Shown in pieces: positions 32,701-64,000 of a stretch of DNA of 64,000 nt. How positions within the stretch are numbered: the stretch's first letter is position 1; each line of letters opens with the position of its first letter. The stretch is from Epinephelus fuscoguttatus. Taxonomy: Eukaryota > Chordata > Actinopteri > Perciformes > Serranidae. The stretch covers positions 36,933,822-36,997,821 of the forward strand of contig NC_064753.1 of NCBI RefSeq assembly GCF_011397635.1. The letters run 5' to 3'. The notes below the pieces were generated by a model that was not told where the DNA came from, did not search any database, and worked only from the letters and a program-made list of their open reading frames with translations. Both the position numbers and the translations under genes were made by a program.

Positions 32701-34783
32701 TGCTCTGGGTGTTTTTGAGGTTTTAGCAAAGGCCCACCTGGGACAGCCACAGGTTTGAAGTGCTTTCCTGATGTGTTTCTGTTCCTTCACCTTCCCTTCT
32801 GTCCTAGTGGGCACATTTTCAGGCCGATGATTCAGTGTCTTGATAACTCCCAACTTGTGCTCCAACTAAGAGCTCACATGTGACCCCTACAACTCTGCAA
32901 GGGTTCCCACCCACACAGGGTTTAAAGCCTGCAACTTTGTACCAGTCATTTAGAACTGAAGAAGCTTCTTGGATGAGAGGCGAAACGTCTTCAAGAAACG
33001 CAAACAAGTCCAGTTGCCTACGATATAGCACGTGCGATTACCATGACCTGGATGACTGAGAATCTTCACCGACAAACTACCACAGTCACTTTTCACTTAC
33101 CTCCTCCTGTGTTTTGCCTTTAGTAAGAAGGTCCCTGCAATTAAGCGGTACATCGTTTATGTCGACCTCTGTTACTACCATTTCTTCTGTAGTGGCTGGA
33201 AGAGGCACGCTTGGAGGGGTCTAAAAGAAATGTGGGGTGACAATGAAACTATAAGCCCTCTCAGGATGCCATAAACAAGAAATGTTATGCAGTTATTTTC
33301 AACAACTATTTCCATCATACACACCTTTGCGAGTAATGGTGGAGGAGTCAATAGCTTTCCTTTTGCCATTAACATGGCATTTATTTTAGCAGCCATGGCC
33401 GCAGCCATTTCAACTCCTCCCTGAGGTGCTGGCTTTTCTCCTGTTTGTGGTGGCTGGGAGACTGTGCTGTTTGAACCAGCAGTGTTGACGCTTCCTGATA
33501 ATGAGACAGACTGGGCAGCATTTTCACTACTCCTCTGCTGCTTTACATCTACACTCTGTTTAGATGGGGCTGGCTTATCCCATCGGCTGGATAGGCACCT
33601 TAAGAATAAAAGAAAACAACATCAAACAGACAATTAAGTAAGCATACTTTAAACGTTTACTGCACCATTTTAACAAGAAACTACTTAAAAGCAAAACATC
33701 AACAGATAACGGACTTTCCATTTCAAGTTGATATTATCTATCATGTATATAACAATTACAGAGAAGCAGTCGCTGGCAATCACGTTTCAGGCACCCTTCA
33801 ACATTTTACAGTCATTGCAAATGTATTAACTGAATGTAGTACATATATATGCACAATGACGAACTGAAAGGTGTAAACAGTTGGATAACAGTCAGTAAAA
33901 GTATATGAAAAGTAAACTAACAGTATAATAGTGAAGTGTCAAGTAACGAGCTCATAAATATTTAATCTGGTGAATCTTAGATGAGAGGTGAAACAATTGG
34001 GAGATTAAAATGGCCATTTCAGTGTCTTTGCCTAGATACTCTTGGTGGTAATAATGCTAGTTAGATAATTGAGTTGTGCAAATTGAAGACGGGGACACGT
34101 TTTAACTTTCTTTCTCTGTTATGCGCCATTTATTTAGACAAAGTTTTACACGTTTATATACAAGGGGTAATAGTACACACTTATGTAATGTTTACTGATA
34201 GCGTTTTGTGGCAACCAAACGTGTACTGACGTCGCTTAAAAGTTAAATGGTGGCGCTTTAAATATATTTTTGTTGATAAAGGACCCGTCTTTCTGATTAA
34301 GTTAACAAAACCATATTTATTCTGTGCCAACTGCCAGAGGCGTTGCGATTTCGTAACTGTTAATTGTCAGCTAAGCTAACAACAGCCAAAGTTAGCTAAC
34401 GTTAACTGATACTAAAGCTAATGCTGAGCTAGCCAACTTAGCAAGTAACGTAACTTACAGTCGTATTTTTGGGCTTTCCTGATATTAATACATTTATCTG
34501 AAACGTAGAGGAATGCAGTTTTCAACAATTCTCATAACTTTTTACGCGCGCAGTTGATAGCCCGCAAGCTAACGTTCGTTAGCAGGCCACAACAGAGTAT
34601 GCTAGCTGGTTGATTACACTGGCAAATACGGCGGCTAGCGTTAGCTTAGCTGGCTAGCTAACCGATCGGCGCAAATATGCAGTGTGGTGTTAGCTCGTAT
34701 TACTCAAGTTATCAAATGTATTTAATTAAGAAAACAAAGTAAATGTGAACTCACGGTGTTTGTCCAGTCATTCCCGAAGACAT
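23663..34783 (-). CDS. khdc4: khdc4, KH domain-containing splicing factor (KIAA0907/BLOM7 family)
   Basis: Fourteen exons join in one frame to 584 residues (human about 614). Layout: N-terminal [24 protein letters not shown] (conserved); a first KH-type region (about 110-200) with [30 protein letters not shown] and [10 protein letters not shown]; a proline-rich linker; a second KH region (about 253-345) with [34 protein letters not shown] and EPLYVYISHP; a Tyr/Gly/Pro-rich segment; and a C-terminal [14 protein letters not shown]. The family binds RNA, associates with spliceosomal proteins and acts in the nucleus. Every junction keeps phase with GT-AG introns. Two introns carry H/ACA RNAs, as the human gene also hosts small Cajal-body/nucleolar RNAs. 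The first start codon lies 140 bases below a TTACGTAA palindrome. Confidence 0.94.
24934..25052 (-). CDS. khdc4: khdc4 exon 13 (residues 502-541)
   Basis: 119 nt. It contains [20 protein letters not shown] (human LMPPPAFPV). Acceptor CTCTTCAG, donor GTATGC. Confidence 0.87.
25137..25222 (-). CDS. khdc4: khdc4 exon 12 (residues 474-502)
   Basis: 86 nt. It reads [20 protein letters not shown] then VGEEKVVE and has weak homology. It is supported by phase and by acceptor CTTCTCAG and donor GTCTGT. Confidence 0.78.
25855..25959 (-). CDS. khdc4: khdc4 exon 11 (residues 439-473)
   Basis: 105 nt, phase 0 at both ends, acidic/proline-rich, with [10 protein letters not shown] (human KRRFTEE). The donor GTTAGC departs from the usual GTRAGT. 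Confidence 0.85.
26300..26535 (-). CDS. khdc4: khdc4 exon 10 (residues 360-438), Tyr/Gly/Pro-rich
   Basis: 236 nt. It contains [16 protein letters not shown] and PHPYLVQ. The sequence is low-complexity, so the frame was fixed by phase with both neighbours; another long open frame is a shadow. Confidence 0.88.
26747..26804 (-). CDS. khdc4: khdc4 exon 9 (residues 341-360)
   Basis: 58 nt, starting VRAESTR (human VHAEYSR). Acceptor TCTCCAG, donor GTGAGT. Confidence 0.88.
26893..27025 (-). ncRNA. scarna4: H/ACA guide RNA, copy A (SCARNA4-like), in khdc4 intron 8
   Basis: About 133 nt in the intron between exons 8 and 9, ending 88 bases before the acceptor. The RNA folds as hairpin-hinge-hairpin-tail. 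Hairpin 1 has outer stem GGAGGT/ACCTCC and inner stem GTGAAA/TTTCAC. The hinge holds AAAGTA, fitting the H-box ANANNA. Hairpin 2 has outer stem GGTAG/CTACC and inner ATCTC/GAGAT. The tail is ACA plus three bases. In the hairpin-1 pocket, TAAGAA and GATAC can pair with U2 snRNA on both sides of a UG, placing U41 as the modified base. SCARNA4, resident in the human KHDC4 gene, is known to guide U2 Ψ39/Ψ41. The target of hairpin 2 is unclear. Confidence 0.85.
27091..27151 (-). CDS. khdc4: khdc4 exon 8 (residues 320-340)
   Basis: 61 nt. It contains [20 protein letters not shown], end of the second KH region. Acceptor GTCACAG, donor GTAAGT. Confidence 0.92.
27255..27528. mobile_element. Truncated second copy of the 14.6-kb TIR element, in khdc4 intron 7
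   Basis: Relative to 14646-15371 it is inverted, internally deleted and cut at one end. It keeps the ORF starting [20 protein letters not shown] on plus, with few substitutions. Confidence 0.65.
28056..28264 (-). CDS. khdc4: khdc4 exon 7 (residues 251-320), second KH region
   Basis: 209 nt. It contains [34 protein letters not shown] and FEPLYVYI. Acceptor CATCCACAG, donor GTATGT. Confidence 0.94.
28343..28473 (-). ncRNA. scarna4: H/ACA guide RNA, copy B (SCARNA4-like), in khdc4 intron 6
   Basis: About 131 nt in the intron between exons 6 and 7, ending 78 bases before the acceptor. It has the same architecture as copy A: hairpin 1 with GGAGGT/ACCTCC and GAAGAC/GTCTTC, hinge with AAATTA (H-box), hairpin 2 closed by AGCAG/CTGCT, and ACA plus three bases. 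The hairpin-1 guide halves TTAAGAA and GATAC are the same as in copy A while the stems have changed on both sides, which points to conserved function and structure. Hairpin 2 shares only the CTGCACC segment with copy A. Confidence 0.85.
28845..29044 (-). CDS. khdc4: khdc4 exon 6 (residues 184-250)
   Basis: 200 nt. It contains [10 protein letters not shown], the end of the first KH region, then a proline-rich linker. Acceptor GCATCATCAG, donor GTAAAC. Confidence 0.9.
29162..29214 (-). CDS. khdc4: khdc4 exon 5 (residues 166-183)
   Basis: 53 nt. It contains [15 protein letters not shown], matching [10 protein letters not shown] in human. Acceptor TTTCTTTCAG, donor GTAAGT. Confidence 0.92.
30277..31588. 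mobile_element. hAT-like TIR element in khdc4 intron 4
   Basis: Ends CAGGGCTCAACA and TGTTGAACCCTG are inverted repeats with one mismatch, 1.3 kb apart, and both ends carry a GGGCAAGT-type subterminal motif. No intact transposase was seen. A related left end is at 49932. Confidence 0.55.
31707..31780 (-). CDS. khdc4: khdc4 exon 4 (residues 142-166)
   Basis: 74 nt. It contains [16 protein letters not shown], the KH core. Acceptor CTTTTTCAG, donor GTATGT. Confidence 0.93.
31941..33032 (-). mobile_element. Penelope-like retroelement fragment with GIY-YIG domain (khdc4 intron 3)
   Basis: Arms of about 169 bases at 31941-32109 and 32864-33032 are inverted copies of each other. Between them the minus strand encodes, in broken frames, [20 protein letters not shown], then [20 protein letters not shown] and [16 protein letters not shown]. 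These are the GIY-YIG endonuclease and following region of Penelope-like elements in fish. The reverse transcriptase is nearly all lost, so the copy is 5'-truncated and inactive. Confidence 0.75.
33101..33220 (-). CDS. khdc4: khdc4 exon 3 (residues 102-141)
   Basis: 120 nt, phase 0 at both ends. It contains [20 protein letters not shown], start of the first KH region. The donor is GTAAGT. A Penelope-like element begins only 68 bases into the next intron. Confidence 0.93.
33325..33598 (-). CDS. khdc4: khdc4 exon 2 (residues 10-101)
   Basis: 274 nt. It contains SSRWDKPAP and [16 protein letters not shown], both hallmarks of the family. Acceptor TTCTTAAG, donor GTGTGT. Confidence 0.93.
34755..34783 (-). 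CDS. khdc4: khdc4 exon 1 (residues 1-9)
   Basis: 29 nt coding MSSGMTGQT plus two bases of a proline codon, followed by the donor GTGAGT. The exon is short, so the start rests on frame agreement with exon 2 and on its promoter-proximal place. Confidence 0.8.
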
Positions 34784-34922
34784 AGCACCACTCCACTAAA
34801 TCTGCAGTAAAATTAAAACAGTTTCTAATACAGCCGACGGTGGGCGACGGGAGCCATCAGTCTGCTCGCTCCGGCGATTTCTTCTGACGACTTGTCGCAA
34901 AGTCTGACGAGCTGTTTTTATG

Positions 34923-34930
34923 TTACGTAA
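34923..34930. promoter_or_regulatory. TTACGTAA palindrome upstream of khdc4
   Basis: A bZIP-type palindrome (ATF/PAR-bZIP class) lies 140 bases upstream of the khdc4 start codon, in GC-richer sequence. It is a plausible proximal promoter element by place and motif only. Confidence 0.35.
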
Positions 34931-36169
34931 CATGGGAGCGTCTGTGAGAGTGGACGAGTCCAACGTGAAACATAAACGATGAAAAATGTGTAAATGTATT
35001 TATCTATTTTTAGAAATATAATACTCTTTTATTGCTGCAAACAATATTGGAATTTGAGAATATTAATTAACAATTAATCGTGTCCTAATATAACAAACAT
35101 TTTGTTAACAATAAGGTTGGTGAGGTGTATTTTTAAATTATACACTTAATCTATAAAACAAACTATTTACATAAATACAGGAAATATTTTTTCTAATTCC
35201 TGTGTGTTCTGTAATTTATCTATTTTATGAATGTATTTATGTAAAATTGTTCTGGATAGATGTTGAAAATTTCTTGATGTTATGTGTAACTTATTTTTTA
35301 TTGTGGCAAGTGATCTGATAGAGGTCATGTTTCTATTTTAAATCTTCTCATTTTATATGGTAAGTTTTTCATCCTTAAATGCAAATGGTCTGAAAGGAAA
35401 CCCAATAATTCACCACCTCAACCATGAACTGAAACTGTGACTTGAAAACACTTAAAAGACAAATCAAATTTTAAGTATATATGTACCCTTTGTTCTTCTT
35501 GTTATTGATTGTATTCTTCCATGCTTTTGTATCATTATATGATGACCATATAAAGGAAGTAAAAAAAAGATTCAACGTGTAAACTGACAACATTATAAAC
35601 ATGCATAATTGGAAAATGAAGTTTAAGACTGACTCATTTCTCCAATATTTCTGTCCCCATGCATTACCTTTTTAAATTATCATCCTGATTATTTTCTTGA
35701 AAATGTGTCAATTATTTAGGCCTTCAGTATATGCCTTCACAATGTAGTGGAGTGGATGTTAAAGTAACATAAAATGGAAATGGGCCTACACAGGTCAAGT
35801 TCTTCAAAACTGTAGTACAGTACAGTTCTTGAATAAACGAACTTACATTCCACCAGTGCATCACACGTCCACTTGGATCAGTTCCAGCATGTGTTTCCAG
35901 TTTTCCAGTACTTTCTCCAGCCAGCTCCGGCAGACTCACAGTTCAGAGTTCACCTTGTTCAAGTTTTTAGTCTATTTGATTTATTGACCACATTCTAATA
36001 TATTATAGTGTGAATTATTGACTCTCCAGGAAAGAATTTGGCGGTTGAACGGCATCTTTAGTATCACAAAACCTTTAAAAGAAGAGGCTGCAGTGGATAG
36101 ATGTGTCAACAAAGTGATCTAGACATGGGAGACCCTTTTTGTTTTTGTTTATAGCAACCCGTCTGCAAC

Positions 36170-36425
36170 AAGAGCATCAGAAAAACAGTTTTTTAAATGT
36201 GAAACTGCTTTATTCAGTGTTTTTACTGATTTAAATCAATGGGTCTATTTGTTTCAGATCGAAAGAGAGCTCTGCAGATAATTCAGCTCCTGGTACAAAC
36301 CTCTCAAACAAAGAAGGAATTATAACTGGAAGTTCATATTTGGCACATGGGAGAAGTTTCAGCTGGTTGTGGCCGCAATCCTCACCACTAGATAGCACCA
36401 AACCCAACACACTGCTCCTTTAAAT
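36170..36425. repeat. Relative of the 4.6-kb MITE, intergenic
   Basis: Shares AACTGCTTTATTCAGTG, CTCTGCAGATAATTCAGCTC and CTGCTCCTTTAAA with the 4571-5233 element, in the same order. The left end is missing. Confidence 0.55.
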
Positions 36426-37359
36426 AAATTAATAAGGCAATATTGTAGGCTAGAGAATGAGAGAAAAAAAGACGAGAAGAAAGATGCTGAATCAGGAAAC
36501 AGACGGCAAACTTATAATTGACATTATTTTATTTTTCATTGAATAGTTTCTAAATTTTTTTTCTCCGTGCCTTCAGACCAAGATGTGAATCAGAAGGAAC
36601 AAACAAATCCCCTGATTGAGTGTACAATTCTGTCATAAGAGAGAAACAAAGATAACCGTGGTCAATGCGTCTTATTAACCATCATTTGCTTAGCTGTTAT
36701 GGCATTTATATACTGTTTAAAGAGGAAATATTTCTTAATAAGCAACAATCTTTCACATATATTAGTATCCTAATCTGAAACCAGCCTTGAACAAAAAGCT
36801 GTTCCCTGGGGCTGTGCATAAGGATGTTGGACAAGTGGCCAAAATTGAATGACGTTTGATCAAAAATCAATGCAAGCTGGCCTCTAGGAGACTGCTTAAA
36901 GACAGTGATAGACAACTCTGCGATCCACATCCTTTGTAACCATTTAGTTCTCTGTATACATGCTCTGTGTGACCGTCCGATTCACAGGTACTCAGATAGC
37001 TAGAATGGTTGATCTCATATGCTGCAAATCCAGTGTAAAATTCATTGTCTATAAAAATATTGAGATTTACTTGAACATAACCTTCTGACTATGTTATAAT
37101 AAAAACTCCAGATGTCCGTTGCAGTTGCACAGTGGGATGTACTGTATAAATATTGTATAAAATAAGGCAGTCTTTTCAGTAGGATAAACCAGATACAAAA
37201 ATTTCTGGGAGAAAAAATTTTCAAGTCCAAAATGTTTTCACATATTTCTGCTGTTGTCAAATGTCAAGCGGTTTACAGCATTAAACCAAGAGTAAGGGAC
37301 TGTTGCAACAATGAATACACCCACGCGCCCACACCTACCACCCAAACACACTCACATGT

Positions 37360-37391
37360 ACACACACACACACACACACACAAACACACAT
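37360..37391. repeat. CA microsatellite
   Basis: A run of CA dinucleotides with minor interruptions, flanked by degenerate CACA-rich sequence from 37318 to 37410. Confidence 0.85.
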
Positions 37392-38548
37392 GCACGCACG
37401 CATGCACACACTCAAACTCCTGATGATCAACAATAACAGCTTATTCTACAATGCAACATCCCATCCCTGGACAAATCACTGAGACGTAGACATTTCTAAT
37501 ATTGTTTACAGTGCAATACAAAAGTGTTCATTCAAACTGGTACTGTACTTTTGATAAGAAAATAAAAATGTTTAATATGGTAATGCTTCATATGAATAAT
37601 AATTGTGAATTTTTTTGAGAGCTATAGTAGTATTTGTCTTCATCAGCTTTGGCTTTTCTCTCTCTTGTTGTAATTTGTTCTTATTTATCAACTAATTCAT
37701 TTATTAATCTTAATATAGAAAATATGGAACATCTAGGAAAAAATTAACATACCAAATCATCTGTAATTAGTTACCTATGATCATGATGTTGAGGTGTTTG
37801 TCTCTCAGCAGTGGCCTAAAGTAAGGATCCACTCCCTGACCCAAAAGGAAAGCATCTCCTCCCACATGTCTGTTCTGTTATGACAGCAATGTGTCAACTT
37901 GGATGTGTTTCTGAAGGACACATGAAAATATTGCTGACAAAAAAAAAAAAAAAAGCAGTGGAGTGTTCTTTCATGGTGTGGCCTCCAGGGGCAGAAGTAG
38001 CAGTCCTGCCTTGCTGCGAGCACAGGGATGGAGGTCAGAGGTGATTATATGACCTGACACCTTCATATGCAGGCCACACTTCCACCCACTCCTCCAGTGT
38101 CGCGCGCTCCTTCAGTAAACAAACAGTTTTTAGTCAAACAGCAACTTCACAGGCAGACAGGATTGCCCACGTGGTAATTAGGGGACGGATGCTTTGCCAG
38201 GAGGCCTGTAAGGACCCTCTCTCAGTCATGTCACTTGACCAGCTACACTGCGAATGCCCGAGAGGCACGAGAAGTTCATAAGGATGCTGTATGTCCACAT
38301 CTGTTTGTCACAGTTCTCGTCTGACAGGGTTGTAAAGCCAGCAATATTGCTGCAGCAACTGCCCGTCAGGAAGTCCTTCTGTGGTTTCTGGATGGACGGA
38401 CATGTGGACGCTCGGCGTGCTACAGAAGCAGGAGAGTGAAGGCGAGGAGGCCCTTTGGCTGGCTGGGCTGGCAGGGAGAGAGACGCCCCAGCATGAGAGA
38501 GGAGGGCTGCCCCGGGCTGCAGAGTCCCAGGGCCCAACACTGCAGCGC

Positions 38549-63260
<24,712 letters not shown>

Positions 63261-63602
63261 CTGCAAAAAAGAGAGATGACAAAGCATATGTATCCAACTG
63301 AGGAGTTTGTAAACCATAGCAAGAGTGACCTCTTGCAATATCACACTACTACTACTACTAAAATGTGTTACTTATCAAGAGACAGAGAGGGCTCAGGAAA
63401 AGCTATGATATACAAGGATGGTAAATACTCATAGAGAACAAATGAAGACTGCATAAAAACATTGACTAAGAAAAGGCAGGATTTAAAAAAAAACAAAACA
63501 ACATCAGCAAAGAGGTGTAAACAAACAAATTTGCGAGCATTTTTCGTTTGGTTAGTCACAATTATACAGTAACTAAAGTGTTTAAAATTAGCTAGAAAAA
63601 AG

Positions 63603-63735
63603 TCACTTCAAATCAATTTTATTTATAAAGCCCAATATCACGAATCATACAGGGCTTTACAGCATACGACATCCCTCTGTCCTTTGGACCCTCACAGCAA
63701 ATAAGGGAAAAACTCCCCCAAAAAATCCCGTTGAC
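63603..63735. repeat. Dispersed teleost repeat at right edge
   Basis: ATTTTATTTATAAAGCCCAA followed by CAGGGCTTTACAGCAT and a GACCCTCACAGC segment resembles a common teleost interspersed repeat. The assignment is from memory. Confidence 0.5.
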
Positions 63736-64000
63736 GGGGGGGAAAAAAATTGTTATATAATATTACAGAGTTACAGGGCTGATTGATGTGTAGCTGTGAT
63801 CTGATGAGGAAAATTGTCTTAACTAATCACAAATCATCTGCCTACACCCTGCGCTATAGAACTGGTTGAGTAAGAAAACAAAGCATTGATGCTTCATTGT
63901 ATCACCAGCTCCGAGTTGTCAAGTCATCATTGGTGCATTCATGCTCATTTGCGCCTGTCGTCCTAATCAGCCTGCAGCGTGGGCATGACTGTGACCTCAG
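63736..64000. other. pde8a intron, right edge
   Basis: No exon or repeat was recognised. This is intron sequence upstream (in gene sense) of the first visible pde8a exon. Confidence 0.5.

Larger units (their letters stand above)
34784..38548. other. Intergenic interval khdc4 - pde8a
   Basis: It holds the khdc4 5' flank, AT-rich sequence without a recognisable gene (35000-36150), a repeat copy (about 36170-36425), a CA microsatellite (37360-37391) and the pde8a 3' UTR read leftward. A minus-strand AATAAA at 36528-36533 is one possible pde8a poly(A) signal. Short ORFs here have no family match. Confidence 0.5.

Overview
The window is nuclear DNA of a vertebrate, most likely a ray-finned fish; a percomorph is my inference. 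Four multi-exon genes have GT-AG introns and closely match the vertebrate families WHAMM, FSD2, KHDC4 and PDE8A. The introns carry many inverted-repeat DNA transposons, a Penelope-like element, LINE scraps and CA/TG microsatellites, as in teleost genomes. There are no operons, CRISPR arrays or bacterial features.

Layout, left to right. (1) whamm, minus strand: four 5' coding exons between 8644 and 902; the gene runs off the left edge. (2) A 1.04-kb head-to-head interval, 8645-9687, with a CRE-like and a YY1-like site close to whamm. (3) fsd2, plus strand, 9688-21339: 12 exons including a 23-nt microexon, coding a coiled coil, two fibronectin III domains and a B30.2/SPRY domain. (4) A convergent interval, 21340-23662, with UTRs and repeats. 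(5) khdc4, minus strand, 34783-23663: 14 exons giving 584 residues with two KH-type regions. Two of its introns each hold an H/ACA RNA whose 5' hairpin matches U2 snRNA around U41, so they look like a duplicated SCARNA4. (6) An intergenic stretch, 34784-38548. (7) pde8a, minus strand, 63260-38549: 20 exons covering the receiver-like region, PAS domain, RRHS site and whole catalytic domain; the first exons lie beyond the right edge.

The protein genes do not form one pathway. whamm acts in actin and membrane dynamics, fsd2 is a muscle-type FN3/SPRY protein, pde8a degrades cAMP, and khdc4 is an RNA-binding splicing factor. The closest functional tie is inside khdc4: a splicing-factor gene carrying RNAs predicted to modify the branch-site-recognition region of U2. 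whamm, fsd2 and pde8a are all on human 15q25, whereas KHDC4 is on human chromosome 1, so the window joins blocks that are separate in mammals.

Exon ends were set by hand from splice motifs, reading phase and recalled family homology; no search was run. All four models keep one open frame across every junction.
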